DNA of 64,000 nt from Tetradesmus obliquus (lineage: Eukaryota; Chlorophyta; Chlorophyceae; Sphaeropleales; Scenedesmaceae), in assembly GCA_030272155.1 (NCBI GenBank), contig CP126191.1:9756501-9820500 (forward strand), in the 5' to 3' direction. The notes under the pieces are model-generated. The model ran no database searches, was not told the DNA's origin, and was given only the letters and a program-made list of their open reading frames with translations. Below are positions 11,749-22,144 of the stretch, piece after piece. Each line of letters begins with the position of its first letter. Positions within the stretch are counted from its first letter, which is position 1. The position numbers and the translations under genes are program-made.

Positions 11749-14532
11749 TTACCAGTTGGCGGGAAATGGAGGGCGTGGAAAGGAGCTAGATGGCGGCACA
11801 AGCGGCACCCCCCAGGGCGCGGTTGGCACGTTGTGGGCTGGTAGGCCGGGCATGCTGGCTTGGATGCTGGCCAGCACGGTGAAGAGCTGATGCAGCTGCT
11901 GCTGCTGCTGCTGCTGCATCTCAAACAGGTACTGCATGGGGTGCTGCACGGGCGAGGGCACGGGCTGCTGCACAGGCTGCTGAATGGGCTGCACAGGTTG
12001 CGGCACAGGCGGCTGCACAGGCTGCTGTACAGGCGGCTGCACAGGTGGCGGCACAGGCGGCTGCACAGGCTGCTGCACAGGCTGCTGCACAGGCTGCACA
12101 GGCGGCGCAGCAGGGCTGGCAGGAGGCTTAGGCACCACTCTCAGCTGCTGTTTGCCAGCCAGGCCCAATAAAGCCTTGAGAACTGCTGCAGCAGCGTCAG
12201 GGCTGCTGCACTCACTTGAGCTGCGGCTGCAGCTGGCGTGACGGTGGTTGATGGTTGGCTTGGGAGAGGGAGGTGACGCCACAGATTTGTTGCCAGGGCT
12301 GGAGTTGGAAGATGGCGTAGTGAAGGTGGAGGTAAAGCCAGTAGACTTGTTGGCGCTGGTGGTGGCGATGCGAAGGCCGTTGCTTGAACTGGAGCCGCGC
12401 GCCTTGAGAGTGGCGTAGCACCCAATGCCAGTGTCAGAGTAGGCGGGAGCGTTCTCTGCGTTGGAGGATCGGGACATCACGTTGCATGCGGTGCGACCAG
12501 TCACACGGTCGGCGCATGCTGCCACAACCAATGGGTGCAGGGGATGAAGGTAGTCGGTTGTGGTTGCAGGGTTGCCGCGCAGGTGGCTGGCGCAGGTGGC
12601 AGCATCCATGAGGGTGCCATTTACTTGGTGGCACAGGTGGGACTGCACAACCAAACCACATGTTTTGCAGCCTGTGATGTTGGGCAGGCACTGGTAAAAA
12701 GTACCATCTAATTTAAGGTCCAGCCACGTGCCGGCAGCAGTGTAGACCCAGGCTGGAGCGGAGAGCAAGCCGTCCACACTTGACGCGATAAGTCGTTTGT
12801 ACCACAGGTGAATGGCTTCGCCACCAAACTGCTGGTGCAGCGCGCCAGTCACGCTGAACACAGTGCTGATGCACATGAGGAAGATGCCAGCAATGATGTT
12901 GGCCATGCTGCGGCTGAGGGTTGTGTCAGCAGTAAAGGGCACCATGACTCCCAGGCAGATGACTGCAATGCTCAGCAGAGTGTGCACCATTGTGCACAGC
13001 AGGCCAAAGAAGAAGTGGCAGATGGAGGAGGTTGAGCTGTCCCCAAGAACAGCGCGGAGATCGGCGGCGGCCTCAGAGACGGTGGTGAAGGATGGCGCGC
13101 CATTGGGCCCATCGTAGCCCGGCAGGCCGGCCTGCCCTGGACGACCAGTGAACTGGATAGGCCCCGCAACAGCGGCGCTGTAAGACGTGGTAGTCATGGT
13201 GGCCTTGCAGATGAAGGTAGGTTCGGCTGACTCCCAGAAGGCGAGGTCGGTGGCAACGGGGGCTAGCAACGTCGGTGGTAGATGATGATGATGATGGTGG
13301 TGATGGTACGGCCGACTGAACAGCAGAGGTGCCAGGGGCAAAGGTAACAGGGCCTTTGGATGTAGAGGGACCAGGGTTGGAAGAGGTGCTAGGCTGCTTG
13401 AGGGCTGAGGGTAGAATGGAGGCAGTAGCCGGGGCTGGGCTCTGCTGAGCAGCTTGGTGACGGGTGGTGACGCCATTGCAGGTAGTTGCTGACTCAACAG
13501 CCTTGCGGAAGCCAACAGGCATTTGACCAGAGTACTTAGCGGCAAATGCTTGCAAGGCAGCAGCATCACCAGCAGCTGTACCGATGACACAGCCAGGGCC
13601 TTGGCTGGGGCAGCGCCAAACAGGCTCACCATACTGCTCGTGTGATGAGTTGATGACGAGGTCACAGGGCTGACCACACTCGCACTGCAGGGCGGCGGCT
13701 GGTGTAGATGGTGACGATGAAGCGGTTGTGGAGGTGGTGGAGGTAGCCATGCTGCACATAGTGGTGCCAGGTGTATCGCCAGTGGGGCTGCTGTGCACAG
13801 CAACGTAGGGCGTGTAGTTTCCAACCAGGACGCAGTAGTTGCTGGCACCATGGTCACGGCGAGGCAGCAGCGCGTCTGCACCAGCAGGCTTGGGAAGCAC
13901 AGGTAGGTTGATGTTGTGTGCCTGACAGTTTGACTCCAGCAAGGCAGGGAGTGGTGGCGACAAAGTATCAGCAAAAGAGGCCAAGTGTTGAGTGCTCTTG
14001 CAGATTTCAGGAAACAGCACCCAACACTCGTTGGTATGGTGGCCCATTGACTTGCAGCAGCCACACGGCTGGCGCCCACGGTAAGGACTTTGATGACGGC
14101 GATCTGATAGGTGGTCACGGGTGAAGCCATTGTGGGGACGCTGCAGGCCAGAGGAGCGGTTGTCATACCTGCCTTGCGTTGCAAGAGCAGTAGTGCCCAT
14201 TTCCACAGACTGGTATTGAGGGAGCATGAGTGAATCCAATTTTGAAGACAGGGAGTTGATGGCTGACTGCTGAATGGCACACAGGCGGTCCAGGTGGAGG
14301 TGCAGGTCGGATGTGGTTGAAGAAGAGGCAGCTGACTGGTCAGGGCAACTGTCGGTGGTGATGGTGGCGTTGACGTTGGCACGGTGTTGGTGTTGATGGG
14401 CAGGACGGGGCTTGGACTGCTGAGAGCTGCGCAAGGGACACTCAGACCAAGTGTGCAGCATACGGTGATCTGCGACTGTACACAAACCTTTGGGTGCAAT
14501 GATGGCCATGACTTGAACACGCTGAGCATCAT
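11749..14532 (-). CDS. Second long open frame of the LTR element, with hydrophobic segments
   Basis: A frame of about 927 residues overlapping the Gag-like frame in another register. Its middle has two strongly hydrophobic stretches (around 12850-13030) and a short Cys-rich patch (GCKTCGLVV). Its C-terminal part is a Pro/Gln/Val repeat tract (PVQQPVQPPV type, around 11940-12110) followed by poly-Gln. No protease, RT or integrase motif is seen. Whether it is translated, and how, is unknown. The hydrophobic pair could suggest a membrane or envelope-like protein, but that is weak. Confidence 0.4.
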   Translation of the reverse strand: MMLSVFKSWPSLHPKVCVQSQITVCCTLGLSVPCAALSSPSPVLPINTNTVPTSTPPSPPTVALTSQLPLLQPHPTCTSTWTACVPFSSQPSTPCLQNWIHSCSLNTSLWKWALLLLQRKAGMTTAPLACSVPTMASPVTTYQIAVIKVLTVGASRVAAASQWATIPTSVGCCFLKSARALNTWPLLLILCRHHSLPCWSQTVRHTTSTYLCFPSLLVQTRCCLAVTMVPATTASWLETTRPTLLCTAAPLAIHLAPLCAAWLPPPPPQPLHRHHLHQPPPCSASVVSPVTSSSTHHTSSMVSLFGAAPAKALAVSSVQLLVMLLPCKHLPLSTLVKCLLASARLLSQQLPAMASPPVTKLLSRAQPRLLPPFYPQPSSSLAPLPTLVPLHPKALLPLPLAPLLFSRPYHHHHHHHHLPPTLLAPVATDLAFWESAEPTFICKATMTTTSYSAAVAGPIQFTGRPGQAGLPGYDGPNGAPSFTTVSEAAADLRAVLGDSSTSSICHFFFGLLCTMVHTLLSIAVICLGVMVPFTADTTLSRSMANIIAGIFLMCISTVFSVTGALHQQFGGEAIHLWYKRLIASSVDGLLSAPAWVYTAAGTWLDLKLDGTFYQCLPNITGCKTCGLVVQSHLCHQVNGTLMDAATCASHLRGNPATTTDYLHPLHPLVVAACADRVTGRTACNVMSRSSNAENAPAYSDTGIGCYATLKARGSSSSNGLRIATTSANKSTGFTSTFTTPSSNSSPGNKSVASPPSPKPTINHRHASCSRSSSECSSPDAAAAVLKALLGLAGKQQLRVVPKPPASPAAPPVQPVQQPVQQPVQPPVPPPVQPPVQQPVQPPVPQPVQPIQQPVQQPVPSPVQHPMQYLFEMQQQQQQQLHQLFTVLASIQASMPGLPAHNVPTAPWGVPLVPPSSSFPRPPFPANW

Positions 14533-15820
14533 CCAGGTGATCCAGGTTTAAGCCAGAGGTGGAGGTGTTAGATAGGATGGTATTGGAAGCAGGTTGCGGA
14601 GCAAGCAATGCACCATGAGCGGTTGGAGCAGGTAGGAGGAACTGCTGTTGAGCAGGCAGGCCAAACACGGAACCACCAGCATTCATGAATGCTGCAGCAT
14701 CAGTATCGTGCTCCATAGCCATTCTCTCAAGCTCATTGTTCAAGTTGACGAAACTGTAGTTGCCTCCGTTGACAGCAACACCATTGGGAAGGGCTGGCAC
14801 GGATTGAAGAGCAGCATGAAGGCCGTTGGCGACGTTGGCAAGGGAGCAGCATTGGAGCTTGTACAGCAGGCGGCGTACTGCGGCGTCTTCTGGAGGAATG
14901 GCTTGAACATTGGTTAGGGTGTAGAGCGCGCGAAGCTTGATGACAAGGCTGCGCACGGCGTTGATGTCAGGGCAGGACGTCTGCAGGAGAGTGTAGAGCT
15001 CAGCCTGGGTGGCCTTGCAGAAGGTGGCGCGGTAGTCGTTAATGGCAGCTTGCCACAGCTGGTCAGCAGCCTGGTGAGCATGGTTCCTGGCAGCTGTAGT
15101 GTTGAGAGGACCCGAGTTGTCGATTTGTGTGAGGATGGGATTCACCTTGTCCAGCGCCCAGTTGTGGAAGCGGGAACCAGCGTTGGCGTAGGAGTCGGCA
15201 AACGCTTGGAGCTGACTTTGTAGACGGGACAGCTGGTCGGTGGAGCCAGGCAGCATGGAGCGTTGGAACTTGAAGAACTGCTGCAGATGCTCTTCAGCTG
15301 CCAAACCAGTTGCATAACCATCAAACTTGGACTCAAAACGATACATGCTTGCGGAGACACACACTACAATGGATGAAGGATCAACGTCAGCAGGTGCTGC
15401 AACAGGCTGCGGCACAGCAAATGGATTGAAGCCAAGCTGACCAACAACAGCAGCAAAGGGATTGCAACTGCTCACAGGCGACTCAGCACCAGTATCAGAG
15501 CCCTCACTGACAGCAGCAGCGGAGCTCTTGACAGGTGAATCAAGTGAAAGATCACTGGCTGTGGGACTGCCGTACACACTACTAAATGACAATCGACAAG
15601 CAGCGCTGGGCCTGCCCACTACGATGCGCTCAGACCAGACAGGATTACTAGTAAAACGTGCAAACTGCACCGGTGATGCAGCAGGCGCAAATGGGTCAAA
15701 CCTGGACACCGGTGAGCTGCTGTTACTGCCAGCAGACTCCGCGTAGCGCTGAAATGAACCAACAGCACTAAGTGACAATCCAAGGCTAGGCGCGCCAAGA
15801 GGCGAGCCTGGCCCTGTCAT
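13073..15820 (-). CDS. Gag-like open frame of the LTR element
   Basis: A frame of about 915 residues. The first 150 residues are Ser/Pro-rich; a helical, capsid-like stretch follows. A retroviral-type zinc knuckle of exact spacing C-x2-C-x4-H-x4-C (CGCCKSMGHHTNEC) lies near residue 585. Near residues 710-745 there is a second Cys cluster, CECGQPC followed by WRCPSQGPGC, resembling a GRF-type zinc finger. The knuckle is the main ground for calling it Gag; capsid homology is inferred only from position and helix-rich composition. Confidence 0.6.
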   Translation of the reverse strand: MTGPGSPLGAPSLGLSLSAVGSFQRYAESAGSNSSSPVSRFDPFAPAASPVQFARFTSNPVWSERIVVGRPSAACRLSFSSVYGSPTASDLSLDSPVKSSAAAVSEGSDTGAESPVSSCNPFAAVVGQLGFNPFAVPQPVAAPADVDPSSIVVCVSASMYRFESKFDGYATGLAAEEHLQQFFKFQRSMLPGSTDQLSRLQSQLQAFADSYANAGSRFHNWALDKVNPILTQIDNSGPLNTTAARNHAHQAADQLWQAAINDYRATFCKATQAELYTLLQTSCPDINAVRSLVIKLRALYTLTNVQAIPPEDAAVRRLLYKLQCCSLANVANGLHAALQSVPALPNGVAVNGGNYSFVNLNNELERMAMEHDTDAAAFMNAGGSVFGLPAQQQFLLPAPTAHGALLAPQPASNTILSNTSTSGLNLDHLDDAQRVQVMAIIAPKGLCTVADHRMLHTWSECPLRSSQQSKPRPAHQHQHRANVNATITTDSCPDQSAASSSTTSDLHLHLDRLCAIQQSAINSLSSKLDSLMLPQYQSVEMGTTALATQGRYDNRSSGLQRPHNGFTRDHLSDRRHQSPYRGRQPCGCCKSMGHHTNECWVLFPEICKSTQHLASFADTLSPPLPALLESNCQAHNINLPVLPKPAGADALLPRRDHGASNYCVLVGNYTPYVAVHSSPTGDTPGTTMCSMATSTTSTTASSSPSTPAAALQCECGQPCDLVINSSHEQYGEPVWRCPSQGPGCVIGTAAGDAAALQAFAAKYSGQMPVGFRKAVESATTCNGVTTRHQAAQQSPAPATASILPSALKQPSTSSNPGPSTSKGPVTFAPGTSAVQSAVPSPPSSSSSTTDVASPRCHRPRLLGVSRTYLHLQGHHDYHVLQRRCCGAYPVHWSSRAGRPAGLRWAQWRAILHHRL

Positions 15821-16055
15821 GCATCAATGCAGTATGCATACAAACACCCTTACATACTAACACACCATGCACGCTGCACAGCAGCTACATAATATGCCAC
15901 ATCTCACACGATACCAACAACAACAAGGATGCAGAACCACACCAAGCCTGACCCTACTGTGCTGGATGTGTTGAATGCCTGTGCCACTGATTCAGCGCAC
16001 TCACTGTGAAGAGAAAAACCACACAGTGGGTGTAGAACACAGGGGCTCGCGTTGA

Positions 16056-17812
16056 TGATGGGGTAAGGATCAGGCGCACTGGATTGGACGCAGTGGCCGC
16101 CTTTGGGGCTCAACACAATCCTAGCAGCAGTGAGGGTTATACAGGCAGAATGCAGCAATGCAAGATTGCACTGACTGGTTAGTAACAGAATAACATAACA
16201 CACAGACAAGGCGGGACAAGGAGCTATACTGTAGACAAGAACAAGAGGTAGAGACTGCCAGATTCAAATAACAACTGACAGCACAGCAGCAGACACAGCA
16301 GCTGTACTCTACCAGCAACAGCGCAGATCAAGTGGAGCTGCACTGCACACTGGGGCAGGGTGTTATGATCAAGCAGTAAAATGCAGGGGGCTCTGACTGC
16401 ACGTTACCACTCTAGCAAGGCGACACACTGCAGCAGATCGACTGTAGAGATCTGCCGCAGTACCTGACACTGACACTGACACTGTAGAACAAACAAGACA
16501 GACGCAGCACTGTCACACCAACCGTGGAGAGAACCAGACAAGAAGAACCAGTGGATGGAAGGACCAGAAGACCAGACAAGCCAGACACCACTGAGCACTG
16601 CGTGCAGCAGACAACAATGATGTCAGTAACACACAGAGGGAGAGATCTACTCAGCACAGCACAGAACAGGCTGCATGCAGCACAGCAGAAGATAATCTGC
16701 TGCACTCAAGACAAGACAATGCAACTAAGCAGGTTTAGACGGTGCTGTGCCTGCAAGCTGGCCTACACAGGGAAGGTATTACGAGCAACCTGTGTGGCAG
16801 TAAGATGGTGTGAAGATCTGACAGTGCTGGGTCTGGATTCAGCCCAAATTGAGAGAGACAAGTTGAGAAACAACAGCTGTGCACTTGCTGACCAAACAGT
16901 ACGGATAGAAGCGTCTGCTGGCTGGCAGTCTGGCTCAGAATAGGCCCTTTTGACAGGGAGGTATTACGAATAACCTGTTGACTGCCGATACAGCTGATGC
17001 GAGAGAAATCAAGCTGCACAGCAAGGGCTGTCGAGCTGCTGGGCACTGACCGAATTGGACAGTGGGGCTGAAGTCGCGGGCCGGGCCTTGTTTGTAGGAC
17101 GTTACACTGCTGATAAAGAAGGCAATGTGTCACAACAATACTAGAGCACACGAGCATCAACGCGAGCCGGCGACAAGCAGGGCTCGCGGACCATTTGAGC
17201 AGTCGACAAACCACCAACAGGACCAACAGGTCTGTCGGAGAATGGGACTGCTTCCTGAAAACAAGGCACGACGGCAGCAAACCAGGCTCAATCTACTAAC
17301 AACCAACTAATAATTCTGCCCGGACAAAGCAATAGACCAATTCTCGCCTGCGTGAGGGTGTCAACCACGCAACCCGCCTTGCATCGCAAGGCGGCAACTG
17401 GCGACTTGACCAACAAGCAGGATGACACATGCCATATCAAGAGCAAAGGTGCACGAGAAGATAGCACGTAGCATTAAAACACTTGCTGAGCACTTGAGAC
17501 AGCTGCTTGGCTGTGCACGGTGCTGCAATACGCAAGTGTGAAGCAGAAGCAGACAATCACCGACAAGCAGCGAGGTGATAAAAATCCCTCGTGCATTTTA
17601 TTTAATACAAACAACGTTCTCGTGCAGGCATACGGCTGGATGCAGCTGCCAACACAGCAAACCACTGCAGATGCATAGTTCACTGTGCACTTCACAGCTG
17701 CCTAGCTGCAGCTGCGCAGTTTGAAGTCAGCGCATAACCGGCCGTTGCTGCTACACACAGCTGATTGCAAAAGTAACACATGTTCGGCAAAGCACTCATG
17801 TTCGGCATGACA
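16056..17812. repeat. Right long terminal repeat (without its first 60 bp)
   Basis: Collinear with 9018-10774, of the same length (1757 bp) and nearly identical. It is followed by TGTG. Confidence 0.85.
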
Positions 17813-18528
17813 TGTGACACACGCGGCTCAACCGGTGGAGCGACTCCAAGCAGTGTGACACGTGTCCCACAGCTGCCCACAGCCTGCGTCTGCCGTGAGA
17901 CCTGAGCCTCGGACGGCAGAAACAGATTGTACCTTGAACACACACCGCCTTCACAAAAGCTGTACAACTTTTGTTTCATTTGCAGCCTGCACACGGTGTA
18001 TACCACGCCACTCCCATTGGGACAAGACCAGCTGTGACAGACAGCACTATGTGTGTGCAGGCAGTGCCACTGCAAGTTGCCTGTTTCCAAGGATTGCTTC
18101 ACACACACCTGAAAGCACTGGCTTCACACACACTTGAAAGCACTAGTGCTTCCAGTACTGCTCTCCCACCCGATCTATACGCTGCAACATCACAAAAACA
18201 CCTGTTTGCAGTACTGTTCGGCAGTAAACCGGCGGCAGCCACTGCAACGCCGCCAGACTGACCACTACTCTGACTGCTCCTGCATACCTTCTTCAAGATC
18301 TTAGATGTGACACCTGCCACTCCATGCATGCCACACAGATGACAGCTATCACTCCAGCTGCGTGTTACGGATGAATCCTGCCACTGCATGTGCTTGAGCC
18401 ACATACACTGCAAGGGCTGATAAGTGCATTGTAAGTAATGCCTGCGCTGAAGCTGCCCAGCAGCAGTTCTCTCTTGAAGTGCTGTTTCGACAAAACTGTT
18501 CAGCCGCACCCGCTGGCTGGTACACATT
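17813..18528. other. Flank between the LTR element and the CRAL-TRIO gene
   Basis: No gene recognised. It should contain the 3' UTR of the minus-strand gene ending at 18529. A short tandem repeat (cttcacacacac ... gaaagcact, twice) lies near 18098-18146. Confidence 0.35.
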
Positions 18529-18530
18529 TC

Positions 18531-18562
<32 letters not shown>

Positions 18563-21555
18563 CCCTCGTTCAGCTTCTTGGCGAACGCCAGCATGCGTTG
18601 GTGTGCAGGGTACTCGTGGAAGGGCGTGGTGTTGCTGCCGCCCCACGCCTGTGGCACGTTGTGCATGCCGCCCAGGTGGTGTGCTAGCACTGGCAGGATC
18701 TCCTTGGCATCCGCCACCACCATCACGCGCGACCTGCACCACAACAGGCACAGCAAACCACCAACAGCATGAGCACGTACAGCACAAGCAGCGCATGAAA
18801 CGCTGCAAAGGGAAAATATGCCAGTACTGCGGCAGCAGCAGGATGCGTGTTCAGGCCAGCCGCTGGTCGCAACCTGAGATGCGGCAGCAGTGGGTATGTC
18901 TGAGCCCTAGTGACCACATGCTAGCCTAGCAACAGCAGACATGCACAGCCTGCTTCAAGATTCGCATCCAGAGCAACTAATGCTGCTCTGGTTTGAAGAA
19001 AACATATTCATGACACACACGACCGCTTCTGCTTGTAGGAAGAATAGCCAGCCTGGCAGGCTGCGGCTCACTTGGTGTTGGCGTCCAGGAAGGACGACAG
19101 CAGCTTCCAGGGCGTGGCAAACCAGCGCGGCGCGTTGATGACAAACGCGGCATGCACGCGCTCCGGGTAGTACTGCACAAAGCGCCCCAGCATCTGGCAG
19201 CAGCAGCGGCAGCAGCAGCAAGGGGATGCAAAGGAAAGCAGCGGGACATCCAGAGCTCAGAGCCGAGCACTGCTGGCCCAGCGGGCTGGCCAGCATGTGC
19301 AGAGCAGCAGCACACCCTGACTGCCGCAACAGCGCAGGCTGTGTGTACAGTAGGTGCTGCAAGGTACACAGCACCAGGCCAACATGCCAGCATGAAGCAT
19401 GCAACAATGCAACCCTGCCACCTGCCGCTCACATGCACAACAGCAGCAAGTAAAGGCTAGCGCAGAGGCACCCAGACGCCATACAGCAGCCATATGACAG
19501 CAGCCACAGCAACGGCAGCACCACAGCACCACAAGCTGCAAATGCCCCTCACCTTGAAGAGCGTGATGAGCTCGCCGTTGACCATGCTCAGCTTGAAGCC
19601 CTCCAGGTCAAAGATCTGCACCTGGCTGCCGCCGGGCAGCGGGCGCGGCGCAGCCACCTGCAGGCAGCAGCACACCAGGTGCATATAGAAGTTGATTTAC
19701 AGGGTCTCCACCTACTATGCGGGCACAGCGCAGCAACCTGCAGGCAGCAGGTGCACACCAGGCACGTTGAACCGTAAGTAACAGATGCACATTCACGCAC
19801 TTGGTGCTATGACACGCAGGGGCGGACTTTGGGGGGACCCCTTTCTACCAACTCTGCTGACAGCAATACAACACGAGTCGTGTAGGGAGATAGCTGCCAA
19901 AAGCGCAATGAGCAGCCTATGAGTTGCTCGTACTACAAGGACTGTTGCCACTGTGCTGTCTCTCAATTGTGGGGGGTGGAACATGCAGTGAACGCTGTAT
20001 TTGCGGCCTACCTTGGTCAGATACTCATTCAGCACTGCCATCGTGTACTCCAAATCCTCCAGCGGCACACCTGCAGTGCCTGGAAGCAGCAGCGGCAGCA
20101 GCAGCAGCAGCCCACCAAACATCGTTACACCAAGATGGCCCCCAGGACTGAACACAGCTGCGGCAGCTTGATGCAAACAAGTAATCGCAGGCGTTGACCT
20201 GTGCAGCCGACCATGCACCGCCGCTTCAAGAGTCAAGCACCGTGGCACAGCTCAGCTGCTAGTAGTATGCCATGTGTTTGCAGTTACAGCAGACACAGGT
20301 GACATCAGCAGTGTTACTCCCTGCTCATTGCTCACCATCTGGAGGGTGGAACACTAGGTTGCACAGGTCCTTGATGCAGCCAACCTGCACTTAGCAACAG
20401 TGGGGGAAGAGATCCACAGCGCACTATGCTCAGTCAAAACTTCTTACATGCCACCTGTACTACACCCTTAGTAAGGGTCACACCAAGGAGGAGGAACATG
20501 ATCTGCATATGCAGTGCTGTCTGTCGGATTTGCACCGAAACGCCTGCACCAATATCTGAGCCGGCGCAGCAGCGTGCCGTGCAGCGTCAGCACAGCTGTC
20601 ATGCGCTGCTGCCCACCTTGGACGTGATGACAGCATGCCTCTCTGGCGACTCATCCATCAGAGTGTATGTGGGGAAGGCAGTTGTCACGGCAGTGTGGTA
20701 AGGAACCGGCCGCTCAAACGCACCATCCACACCAAACTTCTGCCGCCACTCGTGAGCCTGCTGCGCATTCTGCTTTGCGCCGCGCACCGTGAAAGCAGCA
20801 TGCAGGTACCTGGAGTGTATGGGCAGCGGCACCATGTCAACCCCAACTCAAAGTAGCAGTTGCAGCACAGCGGTAGGTAGGCGATGTGCGGAATTCTGTG
20901 CATAAATGCAGTGCAGGAACAAGGTGTACTGCTGATTTTGCACCTGCTTGCTGGGTTCTGCTGACACTGCATCTTCTGTATCCGCGTTGCAGGAGACAAG
21001 CATGCCTAACCATGTTGTGCCTCATTATTTGCAGCCTACCTCTGCTTGATGTCGGGTGTCAGCCAGGCAGGCTCTGGGTCAGAGATGAAGACAGGCAGCT
21101 GCTTTGCCGCGCCTGCTGCTGCATGCGGTGCATGTGGCTGCAGGAAGTGCTCAACTTCCTGTTCTGCTGCTGCTGCTGCTGCTGGCTCCGGGTCTTGATA
21201 GCCGCCAGAGCTGCTGCCCTCCTGGCTTGTCATGCGCTGACACAGCTGCAGCAGCGACTGGTCTGTCCTAGCGATAACCATCTGCATCTGTAGGTAGCGG
21301 CTGGGAGTGGCAACAATGTCAGCCCCAAGCAGCTGCAGCGACCAGCCTACCGTACTGCCTCTATTGCTGCTGCTGCCGCCACCAGGCCGACTGTGGCTGG
21401 TGGCAGTACTAGCTGCCAGCTGATGCTGATGCTGCTCCACTGCTGTCGTGGCTGCCAGAGCTGGCGCTGCTGACCCTGCTGCCACCCTGCTAACCTCTGC
21501 TTCACCTGTTGCGCTGCCATGTATGCTTGTGCAGCTGCTCTCAGCGCTGCCATGC

Positions 21556-21589
<34 letters not shown>

Positions 21590-22091
21590 ACACAATGTGC
21601 GAAGCAGCTGCTGCAACAGCAGCAATCACCACCAGCACTGCAGCTGTCCAGCTGTACATCCCAGCTACTGCTGCAGCTGCTCCTAGTACTGTACACAGCG
21701 CCAGCTGCAATGAGTGTGGGATCAAGCATGCTGCAGCCTGGTCCTTACCAGCTATGCTCTCTCTAGCAGCAGAGCCCGCCCCATTGGGACAAACTCGGCC
21801 GTTGCTATGCCCCCAGGGCTCTGTGGGCACTGTTGATGCTGGTGCAGTCTCTGCTGCTGCAGCTGACAGCTTTCCTGCAAACTGCAGTGTGGTCGTGCGC
21901 GGTTCCACAACCTGACTGTCACATGGCTGGGCCCTGTCCGATGCGCCAATGCTCTGCTGCAAGCTAGGCGCCTGCAGTGGCTGGCTCGCCACAACAGCCA
22001 CCCTGACTGCTGCGTACACCTCTACTGTGTGCCGCACGGGCAGGTGAGTGCACCCCGTACTGGCTTCTTTATCACCTGCTGCTGTGCTAAG

Positions 22092-22144
<53 letters not shown>

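Larger units (their letters stand above)
8958..17812 (-). mobile_element. LTR retrotransposon-like element, Gag-bearing, apparently without pol
   Basis: Two near-identical direct repeats of 1757 bp lie at 9018-10774 and 16056-17812; by eye they differ at about two positions, so insertion was recent. The outer ends read TGTCATGC ... GCATGACA, an 8-bp inverted terminus of TG..CA type, flanked by TGTG at 8954-8957 and 17813-17816, a plausible 4-bp target-site duplication. The left LTR is then 8958-10774. Its first 60 bp recur at 10777-10836, two bases past its end, while the right copy lacks them; read in plus direction this is two head-to-tail LTRs with the 5.2-kb body (10837-16055) lying inside the second. 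Two long overlapping minus-strand frames fill most of the body. I find no reverse transcriptase, protease or integrase, so it is best called non-autonomous. Superfamily (Copia, Gypsy or other) cannot be assigned. Confidence 0.78.

Noticed and set aside
10837-16055. Assignment of the element to Copia or Gypsy
   Set aside because: No pol domain is visible to set domain order, and no primer-binding site matching a known tRNA end could be recognised next to either LTR.
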